A DNA stretch of 8,674 nt from Alphaproteobacteria bacterium (GCA_017477035.1 JAFUXW010000177.1:1-8674); one strand, 5' to 3'. Positions 1 through 6,152 are shown, numbered from the stretch's first letter. Notes: generated from the sequence alone by a model not told the origin. Translations and numbers: made by a program.

Positions 1-235
1 AAATCCTAATGAGGTTGATTATCCGGTTCCGGGTAATGATGATGCTATCCGTGCCATCCAATTTTATTGCGATATGGTATCAGGTGCCATTTTGGACGGT
101 GTTCAAGCAGAAATGGCTGCAAAAGGTTTGGAAGTAAGCGATGCTTCCGAGAGTGTTGAAGCGGCTCCGAAGAAAAGAGCTCCGCGCAAAACCAAAGCCG
201 CTAAAGCCGAAGAAGCCGAAGCAAGTGCAGAATAA
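1..235 (+). CDS. rpsB: 30S ribosomal protein S2, C-terminal part (5' end outside window)
   Basis: The reading frame enters at base 2 and gives 77 residues before a TAA at 233-235. The first part contains VDYPVPGNDDAIRAI followed by FYCDMVSGAILDG, which matches the conserved C-terminal end of bacterial S2, where the chain packs back on the 30S subunit. After it comes a low-complexity tail of about 35 residues rich in Ala, Lys and Glu (APKKRAPRKTKAAKAEEAEA), a kind of extension common in alphaproteobacterial S2. S2 is a late-assembling protein of the small subunit head that helps recruit S1. The gene lies directly upstream of tsf, the usual bacterial pairing, with a hairpin between them. Only the 3' end is visible, so the start and total length cannot be judged. 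Confidence 0.95.
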   Translation, partial: NPNEVDYPVPGNDDAIRAIQFYCDMVSGAILDGVQAEMAAKGLEVSDASESVEAAPKKRAPRKTKAAKAEEAEASAE

Positions 236-264
236 TTCTGCTCAGCTTGATGTGAATTGAAACA

Positions 265-295
265 GGCGCGGTCATAAAAATTATTGCACCGCGCC
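265..295 (+). promoter_or_regulatory. rpsB-tsf intergenic hairpin (possible attenuator or processing site)
   Basis: A perfect 8-bp GC-rich stem is seen: GGCGCGGT at 265-272 and ACCGCGCC at 288-295, with a 15-nt AT-rich loop. The bases that follow (GATTTTG) contain only four consecutive T, so it is at most a weak terminator. Partial termination or an RNA-processing stem would let the cell make S2 and EF-Ts in different amounts from one transcript; that role is inferred. No separate tsf promoter is obvious. Confidence 0.6.
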
Positions 296-334
296 GATTT
301 TGAATAAATAAAAGTTTTATAAAGGAATTTTAAA

Positions 335-1261
335 ATGGCAGATATTACAGCCGCTATGGTAAAAGAATTAAGAGAAAGCACCGGAGCCGGTATGCTTGAT
401 TGCAAAAAGGCTCTGGTTGAAGCAAACGGAAATATGGAACAAGCTGTTGACTGGTTGCGTAAAAAAGGCTTAGCTTCGGCTGCCAAAAAATCCAGCCGTA
501 TTGCTGCCGAAGGTTTGGTTGCGGTTACGGTTAAAGGTAACAAAGGCGCAGCTGTTGAAGTTAACTCCGAAACCGATTTCGTAGCTAAAAATGATATTTT
601 CCAAGCATACGTTGCTGATGTTGTTGAAGCTGCTTTGGACGCAAACAGCGATATTGAAGCTCTTAAAAATACAAAAGATGCTACAAGTGGTAAAACATTC
701 GGGGAACGTTTAACCGATATGGTCGCTCGTATTGGCGAAAATATGAACTTGCGCCGCACCAAAGTTATTTCGGTTAATAACGGTTTGATTTGTTCATATG
801 TTCATAACGTTGCTCGTGACAACTTGGGTAAAATCGGTGTATTGGTTGCTTTGGAATCGACCGCCGATAAAGCTCAATTAGCTGATTTAGGCAAACATAT
901 TGCCATGCACATTGCCGCCAACGCTCCGATTGCTTTAAATATTGCCGGTGTTGATGCTTCTGCTGTTGAGCATGAAAAAGAGATTTTCCGTGAACAAGCT
1001 GCAGCTTCAGGAAAACCAGCTAATATCATTGAAAAAATGATTGAAGGGCGTATCCGCAAATTCTATGAAGAAGTAGTTCTGGAAGAACAATCTTATGTTA
1101 TGGATCCGGATAAAAAAGTTAAGGATGTGGTTGCCGATAAAGCTAAAGAATGTGGCACTGATATTAAAATCAGCGATTATGTATTCTTCAAATTGGGTGA
1201 TGGCTTGCAAAAGAAAGAGGAAGATTTTGCCGCCGAAGTTAATGCCCAGTTAGCAAAATAA
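335..1261 (+). CDS. tsf: Translation elongation factor Ts (EF-Ts)
   Basis: A 308-residue EF-Ts, the guanine-nucleotide exchange factor that releases GDP from EF-Tu in the cytoplasm. The N-terminal UBA-like domain (about residues 1-55) has the family signature MVKELRESTGAGMLDCKKAL and AVDWLRKKG. The core begins near residue 56; TDFVAKN at 80-86 is the conserved segment whose Asp-Phe pair (D81, F82) reaches into EF-Tu near the Mg site. The second half carries HIAMHIAA (188-195), a coiled-coil-like stretch near 210-245 and the EEVVLEEQSYV motif. The length exceeds the 283 residues of the E. coli protein and agrees with the longer alphaproteobacterial form. The start is supported by AAAGGA at 321-326, nine bases before the ATG. 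The stop is TAA, followed by a strong terminator, so the rpsB-tsf unit ends here; pyrH and frr, frequent downstream partners, are absent. Confidence 0.98.
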   Translation: MADITAAMVKELRESTGAGMLDCKKALVEANGNMEQAVDWLRKKGLASAAKKSSRIAAEGLVAVTVKGNKGAAVEVNSETDFVAKNDIFQAYVADVVEAALDANSDIEALKNTKDATSGKTFGERLTDMVARIGENMNLRRTKVISVNNGLICSYVHNVARDNLGKIGVLVALESTADKAQLADLGKHIAMHIAANAPIALNIAGVDASAVEHEKEIFREQAAASGKPANIIEKMIEGRIRKFYEEVVLEEQSYVMDPDKKVKDVVADKAKECGTDIKISDYVFFKLGDGLQKKEEDFAAEVNAQLAK

Positions 1262-1276
1262 TCACTAACTCATATG

Positions 1277-1326
1277 AACAAAGGCGCTTCTTTTTTTATT
1301 TTGGAGAAGTGCCTTTGTTTTTTTTT
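1277..1326 (+). terminator. Intrinsic terminator of the rpsB-tsf operon
   Basis: The arms AACAAAGGCGCTTCT (1277-1291) and AGAAGTGCCTTTGTT (1305-1319) form a 15-bp stem with one G-U pair and a 13-nt T-rich loop. An uninterrupted run of nine T (1318-1326) overlaps the end of the stem. It starts 16 nt after the tsf stop. This is a textbook Rho-independent terminator. The A run on the left arm is short, so it should work mainly in the plus direction. Confidence 0.93.
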
Positions 1327-1342
1327 CAAAAGGCTGATATAA

Positions 1343-1888
1343 ATGGAAAAAGAATTAGAACAAAAAGAAATGAAAACAATATTTAATTGTTGGAGTGATG
1401 CCATCAAACGTTTTGTTGATATCAACGGACGCACAACGCGTTATGAATTTTGGGCTTTTCAAACCGTCAGCCTACTTATCTTTATATTAGCGGCGTTAAT
1501 TGGCTTTTGCTTCGATTTATATAAAGTTGTTTTTGAAATTTATGCCTTATATTTTTTAGTTCCGGCGACCACAATCAGCATCCGCCGCCTGCATGACATG
1601 GGATTATCAGGAAAATGGGCAATTCCTGCTGTCATCCTTGCTGTAATTATGCTTATTTCTTGGGAAACAGACACTGACTTTACTTTTCTTCCGCTTTTTT
1701 TGTTATTATGCTATATAAGCTATTTATATCAAATATTGAGTAATGATGGGGAAAAAGAAGATAACATCTATGGCAGAAAAGTTGCAGAACCTGATATATA
1801 CAATCAGGACAGTAAAGTATTTATCGTTTTTATGGCTCTTTTTATGTCTGTTCTGTGGATATTTTTTCTAATAAGAGCTTTATCGTAA
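1343..1888 (+). CDS. DUF805 family inner-membrane protein
   Basis: A 181-residue membrane protein of the DUF805 family (YhaH/YhaI-like), whose biochemical role is not established. Family marks are visible: GRTTRYEFW at residues 29-37 before the first membrane segment, a proline followed by SIRRLHDMGLSGKW at 79-92, and NIYG at 141-144 near the family's usual end. Hydrophobic stretches suggest membrane segments near 41-58, 66-79, 93-107, 115-131 and 158-178; the last lies beyond NIYG and is an extra C-terminal anchor compared with short family members. The chosen ATG has AAAAGG at 1328-1333, nine bases upstream. Residue Met11 (base 1373) would give the more usual family N-terminus but has no better ribosome site. 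The gene sits only 16 nt beyond the tsf terminator, so its own promoter is not apparent; expression may rely on read-through or on a weak promoter inside the end of tsf. TAA stop. Confidence 0.88.
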   Translation: MEKELEQKEMKTIFNCWSDAIKRFVDINGRTTRYEFWAFQTVSLLIFILAALIGFCFDLYKVVFEIYALYFLVPATTISIRRLHDMGLSGKWAIPAVILAVIMLISWETDTDFTFLPLFLLLCYISYLYQILSNDGEKEDNIYGRKVAEPDIYNQDSKVFIVFMALFMSVLWIFFLIRALS

Positions 1889-1932
1889 ATCATCAATCAT
1901 ATTTGTTTTTCTATATATTTTCGCCGTATTCG

Positions 1933-1955
1933 TAACAATTGGTAACATATTGTTA
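1933..1955. repeat. Inverted repeat TAACAAT-N9-ATTGTTA upstream of oxidoreductase gene
   Basis: A perfect 7-bp inverted repeat (1933-1939 and 1949-1955) is separated by nine bases. The same stretch can also be read as a tandem near-duplicate, GTAACAATTG then GTAACATATTG (1932-1941, 1942-1952). The right arm contains TTGTTA, a candidate -35 hexamer, so a protein bound here would compete with RNA polymerase. An operator role is inference; in AT-rich DNA such repeats also arise by chance. Confidence 0.4.
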
Positions 1956-1987
1956 AAAGCATTTAAACAAATTCTATGATATATAAT
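1950..1987 (+). promoter_or_regulatory. Candidate promoter for the Gfo/Idh/MocA gene
   Basis: TTGTTA at 1950-1955 is followed by TATGAT at 1975-1980 (19-nt spacer), and a perfect TATAAT lies at 1982-1987 without a good -35 at 17 nt. The region falls in the 142-nt gap between the DUF805 stop and the next ATG, where a promoter is expected because no other is visible. The exact -10 cannot be decided by eye. Confidence 0.4.
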
Positions 1988-1993
1988 ATCATA
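1975..1993. repeat. Inverted repeat TATGATAT-ATA-ATATCATA over the -10 region
   Basis: A perfect 8-bp inverted repeat with a 3-bp spacer covers both candidate -10 boxes. It has the size and symmetry of a dimeric repressor site. The composition is almost all A/T, so chance is a real alternative. It lies 37 nt before the start codon at 2031. Confidence 0.4.
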
Positions 1994-2030
1994 TAAGTTT
2001 GTAATCAGCTAAATTAATAAAGGATTTTTC

Positions 2031-3056
2031 ATGAACAATATAGTTAGAGTTGCCGTTATCGGCGCCGGTATGATGGGCAAAAACCATTTAAGAACGTATA
2101 AAACCATGCAAGGAGTTGAACTGGTCTGAGTTTATGATGTTTTTCCGGAAGCGGCAAAAACAGCAGCTGAAATGTTTGGTATTAAGGCATTTTCTTCAAT
2201 GGAAGAAGTTGCCGCCACTGTTGACGCCGTAAGTGTGGTTACTACTTCTGTTACTCACGCTGATGTAGGTGAATTTTTTATGAATAAAGGAATTCACTGT
2301 ATGATGGAAAAACCTCTTGCCACCACCGAAGAAGGCTGTATGCGTCTTATCAATGCTGCAAAAAATAATAATGTTGTATTAATGGTCGGTCATATTGAAC
2401 GCTTTAATCCGGCTGTTGAACAGATGGGCAAGCTGTTATCCGATACTTCTAAAATTCGCTCGCTGACAGCACAAAGAATGTCTGCCGCCAGTGGACGTAT
2501 TACTGACGTAGATGTAGCTATGGATTTGATGATTCACGATGTGGAAGTCATTCAATCTTTGGTAAAATCTCCGGTGATAAATGTGCAAACTGCCTCGGTT
2601 AAAACCCAAGAAAGCCCGCAGGGTAAAGATTATATCACTGCTTTATTGGAGTTTGCCAATGGAGCGACTGCAAACATTACTGCCAGCCGTATCACTCAAT
2701 CGAGAGTTCGCACTTTAACGGTTACCACAGATACCAACTATATTGATATGGACTTCATCAATCAAAGCATTAACGTTCATACTCAAGGTCGTATGCCGTA
2801 TGTTAATCAGGAAGAAATTCCCGAATGGATGAATTATGGTCTGAAAGGCAGTGTAGAACAGTTATTCATTCCAACAAATCAGCCTTTATTGGCAGAATTA
2901 AATCACTTCATTAAGTGTGTAAACGGTGAAGCCACACCGCGTGTTAACGGCGAACAAGCTTTAGATGCTTTACGGGTAATTTGGGAGGTTGAAGAGAAAC
3001 TAGGTTTTTTAAACAACTCTCAAGCAGAAAAAAATAGCAAGAAAAAAGCCGCTTAA
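2031..3056 (+). pseudogene. Gfo/Idh/MocA family NAD(P)-dependent oxidoreductase, interrupted by in-frame TGA at codon 33
   Basis: Read from the ATG at 2031 (AAAGGA at 2019-2024, six bases before it) the frame gives 341 codons and a TAA at 3054-3056, a normal length for this family, but codon 33 (2127-2129) is TGA. Everything else is intact. The Rossmann nucleotide-binding start VAVIGAGMMGKNH (residues 7-19) lies before the TGA. The EKP motif (93-95, with the conserved Lys), GHIERFNPAV (120-129) and DLMIHDVEVI (165-174, His169-Asp170 as likely catalytic pair) lie after it. The GHxERFNPAV plus IHD pattern resembles nucleotide-sugar dehydrogenases such as UDP-GlcNAc 3-dehydrogenases (GnnA-like), but no sugar aminotransferase is in the window, so the substrate is unknown. 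The family usually has Gly or Ala at the interrupted position (LVGVYD), so one GGA-to-TGA change would explain it. The open part starting at Met48 (2172) lacks the Rossmann loop and would not bind NAD. The Lys/Ala-rich tail (KNSKKKAA) is unremarkable. A recent nonsense mutation, a sequence error or recoding are the options. Confidence 0.8.
2139..2161 (+). other. Hairpin just downstream of the in-frame TGA
   Basis: GTTTTTCCG (2139-2147) pairs with CGG (2152-2154) and AAAAAC (2156-2161), leaving one bulged C at 2155 and a GAAG tetraloop. The stem starts nine bases after the TGA, and its loop starts 18 bases after it. In position, and in having a G at the start of the loop, it loosely resembles a bacterial SECIS element. 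The stem is weak (six A-T-rich pairs), the sequence also encodes ordinary conserved residues (DVFPEAAKT), and the family has no known selenocysteine here, so chance is the favoured reading. Confidence 0.3.
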
Positions 3057-3082
3057 ACTGCACCTTAAAATTGTAACATAAA

Positions 3083-3108
3083 CTCCGTTTATAAAAGCGG
3101 AGCTTTTT
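3083..3108 (+). terminator. Intrinsic terminator after the oxidoreductase gene
   Basis: CTCCG at 3083-3087 pairs with CGGAG at 3098-3102 around a 10-nt AT loop (three further T-A pairs are possible with a bulged G), followed by CTTTTT. It begins 26 nt after the TAA. The stem is short but GC-rich and well placed to separate this gene from truA. An adjoining AT-rich inverted repeat, TTTTGT-TATT-ACAAAA (3105-3120), overlaps the T-run and may assist. Confidence 0.72.
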
Positions 3109-3146
3109 GTTATTACAAAACGAATATTTTGTTTATTAGAAACCAT

Positions 3147-3175
3147 TTGACATTTTTTTATATTGCTTTTAATTT
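3147..3175 (+). promoter_or_regulatory. Candidate promoter for truA (and perhaps ruvAB-ybgC)
   Basis: A perfect TTGACA lies at 3147-3152. Possible -10 boxes are TTTAAT at 3168-3173 (five of six bases, 15-nt spacer) or the poorer TAATTT at 3170-3175 (17-nt spacer). It falls between the terminator at 3083-3108 and the truA ATG at 3197, leaving a short leader. Sigma-70-type recognition is assumed. Confidence 0.5.
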
Positions 3176-3196
3176 ACGGACAAAAGGGATGATAAT

Positions 3197-3937
3197 ATGC
3201 GTTATAAAATTACCGTAGAATATGATGGCACTAATCTGGTCGGGTGGCAAAAACAAAGAGAAGGTCCAAGCGTTCAAGAGTTTTTGGAAAGAGCTGTTAT
3301 GGGATTTTCTCACCAACAGGTTGAAGTTTTTGGAGCCGGCAGAACCGATGCCGGAGTGCATGCTTTGGCTCAAGTTGCGCATTTTGATTTCGATGGAGAT
3401 TTGAGTGAATACAAAATGCAGGAAAGTTTAAATGCTCTGCTACGAGAACTGCAGGCTCCGGTTGCCGTATGGAAAACAGAAAAAGTATCCGATGATTTTC
3501 ACGCCCGCTTTTCAGCCAAAGGACGTGGTTATATCTATCGCATATTAAACCGTCGTGGAGCAAGTCCTTTGCTCGTCAATCGGGTTTGGTTAGTCACCTA
3601 TCCTTTAGATATTGAAAAAATGCGACAGGGTGCAAAATATTTGCTCGGCAACCACGATTTCAGCTCTTTTCGAGGCTCAGGATGTCAGGCACTTTCTCCG
3701 ATTAAAACATTGGATAAATTAGATATTGAAAAAATCGGCGATGAAGTAATTTTCACCGTTGAAGCACGTTCCTTTATTTATCATCAGGTGCGTAATATGG
3801 TAGGAACTTTAATGCAAGTCGGTAATGGAGGTTTGATTCCTACAGATATAAAGCGTATTTTAGAAGCAAAAGACCGCAAACAAGCAGGTATTAGCGCTCC
3901 TGCCTATGGGTTGTATTTAAATAAAGTAGTATATTAA
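3197..3937 (+). CDS. truA: tRNA pseudouridine(38-40) synthase TruA
   Basis: A 246-residue TruA, which converts uridines 38, 39 and 40 of the tRNA anticodon stem-loop to pseudouridine in the cytoplasm. The chain starts with the family pattern YKITVEYDGTNLVGWQKQ. The catalytic loop FGAGRTDAGVHALAQVAHF places the nucleophilic Asp at residue 51. Further conserved blocks are FHARFSAKGRGYIYRI (101-116), HDFSSFRGSGC (153-163), FIYHQVRNMVGTLMQVG (193-209) and the C-terminal APAYGLYL (234-241). Length is typical (E. coli TruA is about 270). The start has a clear ribosome site, AGGGA at 3185-3189, seven bases upstream. It is followed after 67 nt by ruvA with no terminator hairpin between them, so partial co-transcription is possible. 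No internal damage; TAA stop. Confidence 0.97.
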   Translation: MRYKITVEYDGTNLVGWQKQREGPSVQEFLERAVMGFSHQQVEVFGAGRTDAGVHALAQVAHFDFDGDLSEYKMQESLNALLRELQAPVAVWKTEKVSDDFHARFSAKGRGYIYRILNRRGASPLLVNRVWLVTYPLDIEKMRQGAKYLLGNHDFSSFRGSGCQALSPIKTLDKLDIEKIGDEVIFTVEARSFIYHQVRNMVGTLMQVGNGGLIPTDIKRILEAKDRKQAGISAPAYGLYLNKVVY

Positions 3938-3951
3938 ACTTATAAAAACTC

Positions 3952-3978
3952 TTGCTTAAGATTTATATTTCATATAAC
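3952..3978 (+). promoter_or_regulatory. Possible promoter for ruvAB-ybgC
   Basis: TTGCTT at 3952-3957 and TATAAC at 3973-3978, with a 15-nt spacer, lie in the 67-nt gap between truA and ruvA. The spacer is short and the AT-rich setting makes such matches common. Read-through from truA is an alternative source of ruvAB transcription. Confidence 0.3.
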
Positions 3979-4004
3979 TTTGTTTAAAAAGAAAAGGATA
4001 GAAT

Positions 4005-4652
4005 ATGATAGCAAAATTACGCGGAATTATAGATACGGTCGGCGAAGATTTTTGTGTTATTGACGTAAACGGCGTCGGCTATTTAGTATCAGCTTCAGCA
4101 AAAACCCTTGGTAAATTAAAAATCGGAAGTGAGGCAACTCTTTTGACTGTAATGACAGTTCGTGAAGATGATATTTCATTATTCGGATTTTCCGATGCTT
4201 GGGAAAAAGAATGGTTCGGTACATTAACAAAAGTTCAGGGTGTTGGTGCTAAAGTTTGCTTGAGTATCTTGTCTGTGTTGACACCGGCTCAATTGGCGCA
4301 AGCTATAGGAGCTCAAGACAAAACATCGTTTTGCCGTGCTAATGGCGTAGGTCCCAAGCTGGCAGCACGCATTGTTACAGAATTAAAAGATAAAATCGTG
4401 ACAATCCCTGTCAATTCAAACAACATTGAAACATTAAATTCCGATGTAAACGGGGTAGAAACATTTTCGCCGAAACAAGAAAACATAGATTACTCAAAAA
4501 GTGAAGATGTGACATCTGCTCTGGTTAATTTAGGATATCAGAGGATTGATGCCTACCGCGTTGCGGTTAAAGTGCTTGCAGATAATTCTGAAGCCAATTT
4601 AGCCACTCTTATCAGATTGTCATTGAAAGAGTTTGCCAATAAGGATATTTAA
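4005..4652 (+). CDS. ruvA: Holliday junction branch migration protein RuvA
   Basis: A 215-residue RuvA, the tetrameric subunit that clamps four-way DNA junctions and loads the RuvB motor. Domain I (about 1-64, OB fold) starts MIAKLRGIIDTV and contains VNGVGYLV; the acidic pin that keeps the junction open is E54-D55 in VREDDISLFGF. Domain II has two helix-hairpin-helix motifs, around KVQGVGAKVCLSIL (76-89) and NGVGPKLAARIVTELKDK (113-130). A Ser/Asn-rich flexible linker (about 134-165) leads to domain III, DVTSALVNLGYQRIDAYRVA (168-187), which contacts RuvB. The ribosome site AAGGA (3994-3998) sits six bases before the ATG. ruvB follows after 2 nt, so the two are surely co-translated. ruvC, usually just upstream in alphaproteobacteria, is not here; truA takes its place. 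Confidence 0.97.
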   Translation: MIAKLRGIIDTVGEDFCVIDVNGVGYLVSASAKTLGKLKIGSEATLLTVMTVREDDISLFGFSDAWEKEWFGTLTKVQGVGAKVCLSILSVLTPAQLAQAIGAQDKTSFCRANGVGPKLAARIVTELKDKIVTIPVNSNNIETLNSDVNGVETFSPKQENIDYSKSEDVTSALVNLGYQRIDAYRVAVKVLADNSEANLATLIRLSLKEFANKDI

Positions 4653-4654
4653 TC

Positions 4655-5713
4655 ATGAAAGATGATAGCAGAATAGTAAGCCCTCAAGTTCAGCCGGAAG
4701 ATGAGCAAATCGGCAACAATCCGGTAAGTTTGCGTCCTAATTCGCTCGATGATTTTGTCGGGCAACGTGAAGTATGTGAAAATTTAAAAGTATTTATCGC
4801 TGCAGCCAAACAACGTGGTGAAGCTTTAGACCACGTATTGTTATTCGGTCCTCCGGGGTTAGGAAAAACCACGCTTTCTTCTATTGTTGCCAAAGAATTA
4901 GGAGTTGGTTTTCACGCAACTTCGGCGCCGATGATATCAAAATCAGGGGATTTAGCAGCTATTTTGACCAATTTAGAGCGCAACGATGTGCTTTTTATTG
5001 ATGAGATTCATCGCTTAAATCCGGCAATTGAAGAAGTTTTATATTCGGCTATGGAAGACTTTCAGCTTGATATAATTATCGGCGAAGGTCCATCTGCTCG
5101 CTCTGTACGTATTGACTTACAACCATTTACATTGGTAGGAGCTACAACTCGTTCCGGATTATTATCAACGCCTTTACGCGAAAGATTTGGAATACCTTTG
5201 CGATTAGATTTTTATTCACATGAAGATTTACAAAAAATTGTATTGCGCGGAGCTAAATTACTTAATATTGAAATTTCACAAGACGGAGCTCTGGAAATTG
5301 CCAAACGTTCACGCGGAACACCGAGAATCGCCGGCAGATTATTGCGCCGTGTGCGTGATTTCGGAGCTGTTTCCGATAAAAAAATTATTGATTCTAAAAT
5401 CTCCGACATGGCATTGAAGCGTTTAGATGTTGATGATTTCGGTTTAGATAATTTTGATAGACGATACCTGAACTGTATTATCAACAATTATGGGGGAGGG
5501 CCTGTTGGCGCCGATACTTTGGCAGCCGCTCTTTCCGAAGAACGCGATACCATTGAAGAAGTTGTTGAGCCGTTTTTATTGAAATTAGGATTTTTACAAC
5601 GCACCCCTCGCGGTCGCATTATATCGCAATTAGGCTATAAATATTTAGGAATTAAAATACCTAAAAAACCTAGTAGACAATATGATTTATTAGATGGAGA
5701 TTTAAATGACTGA
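4655..5713 (+). CDS. ruvB: Holliday junction branch migration ATPase RuvB
   Basis: A 352-residue AAA+ motor that forms hexamers on either side of the RuvA-bound junction and pumps DNA using ATP. Motifs in order: LRPNSLDDFVGQ (26-37), Walker A GPPGLGKT (65-72), Walker B VLFIDEIH (112-119), sensor 1 GATTRSG (162-168), the arginine-finger region TPLRERFG with R175 likely the finger, sensor 2 in RGTPRIAGRLLRRVRDF, and the C-terminal winged helix with GGGPVGADTLAAAL and QRTPRGR. The N-terminus is about 15 residues longer than in E. coli, rich in Asp/Glu/Gln. AAGGA at 4641-4645, inside the end of ruvA, is nine bases from the ATG. Its last 8 nt overlap ybgC, which suggests translational coupling. 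It ends with TGA, one of three genes here that use TGA as a true stop. Confidence 0.98.
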   Translation: MKDDSRIVSPQVQPEDEQIGNNPVSLRPNSLDDFVGQREVCENLKVFIAAAKQRGEALDHVLLFGPPGLGKTTLSSIVAKELGVGFHATSAPMISKSGDLAAILTNLERNDVLFIDEIHRLNPAIEEVLYSAMEDFQLDIIIGEGPSARSVRIDLQPFTLVGATTRSGLLSTPLRERFGIPLRLDFYSHEDLQKIVLRGAKLLNIEISQDGALEIAKRSRGTPRIAGRLLRRVRDFGAVSDKKIIDSKISDMALKRLDVDDFGLDNFDRRYLNCIINNYGGGPVGADTLAAALSEERDTIEEVVEPFLLKLGFLQRTPRGRIISQLGYKYLGIKIPKKPSRQYDLLDGDLND

Positions 5714-6152
5714 CAATGTGAAACCGGCAAAAGGCATAATTGAAAACAAAACTTTTTTTTATCCAATTCGCGTATATTATGAAGATACCGATGCCGGTGG
5801 AATTGTTTATTATGCCAATTATCTTAAATTTTCAGAAAGAGCAAGAACAGAATTTTTGCGTTGCTTAGGAATTAATCAACAACAACATTTGCAACAAAGC
5901 AAATGCGGCTTTGTGGTTCGTTCTTGCAATATTGATTATTTTTCTTCTGCTGTTTTGGATGATGAGTTAGTCGTAAGCTGTAAAATAAGTGAGCTGGGGG
6001 CTGCATTTGCTGTCTTGCATCAGGAAATACGCCGTGGTGATGACTTACTGAGTTCTCTTGAGGTTAAAGTAATCTACTTAAATATAGAAACCCATCGCCC
6101 TACTCGCATTCCGGATAATTTTGTAGAAAAATTCAAAAATTTCGGCGCTTGA
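5706..6152 (+). CDS. ybgC: YbgC/FadM family acyl-CoA thioesterase (Tol-Pal associated)
   Basis: A 148-residue single hotdog-fold thioesterase; family members hydrolyse short- or long-chain acyl-CoA in the cytoplasm and are tied to the Tol-Pal envelope system by gene context. The signature RVYYEDTDAGGIVYYANYLKFSERARTEFL (22-51, interrupted here only by line of reading) contains the catalytic Asp29 (equivalent to Asp18 of E. coli YbgC); the E. coli His25 position is Tyr36 here, a substitution also known in the wider 4-hydroxybenzoyl-CoA thioesterase group. A second family block is CGFVVRSCNIDYFSSA (67-82). GGAGA at 5696-5700, within ruvB, is five bases before the ATG, and the start overlaps ruvB by 8 nt. 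In most alphaproteobacteria tolQ would follow; here the next gene is lnt on the opposite strand and the two coding ends overlap by 20 nt. TGA stop. Confidence 0.92.
   Translation: MTDNVKPAKGIIENKTFFYPIRVYYEDTDAGGIVYYANYLKFSERARTEFLRCLGINQQQHLQQSKCGFVVRSCNIDYFSSAVLDDELVVSCKISELGAAFAVLHQEIRRGDDLLSSLEVKVIYLNIETHRPTRIPDNFVEKFKNFGA

Noticed and set aside
103..762. Long minus-strand open frame opposite rpsB and tsf
   Set aside because: It is antisense to two clearly conserved genes, has Ser/Ala-rich composition typical of a shadow frame and no recognisable domain.
1250..1278. TTAGCA-N17-TATGAA as a firm promoter for the DUF805 gene
   Set aside because: Each hexamer matches only four of six consensus bases, and transcription would begin inside the terminator stem; kept only as a possibility in the findings.
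2127..2129. TGA read as tryptophan throughout the genome (code 4-like)
   Set aside because: ruvB, ybgC and lnt all stop at TGA at their expected family lengths, and reading through would extend them into neighbouring genes. Tryptophans in the other genes are TGG and no other conserved gene here has an internal TGA.
2172..3056. A separate gene starting at Met48 of the oxidoreductase
   Set aside because: There is no good ribosome site before 2172 and the product would lack the nucleotide-binding GAGMMG loop, while the missing N-terminus is found intact in the same frame just upstream.
3605..3735. 17-bp direct repeat TTAGATATTGAAAAAAT at 3605-3621 and 3719-3735
   Set aside because: Both copies lie inside truA in the same frame and encode LDIEK in different parts of a normally conserved protein; no flanking structure suggests a mobile or regulatory role.
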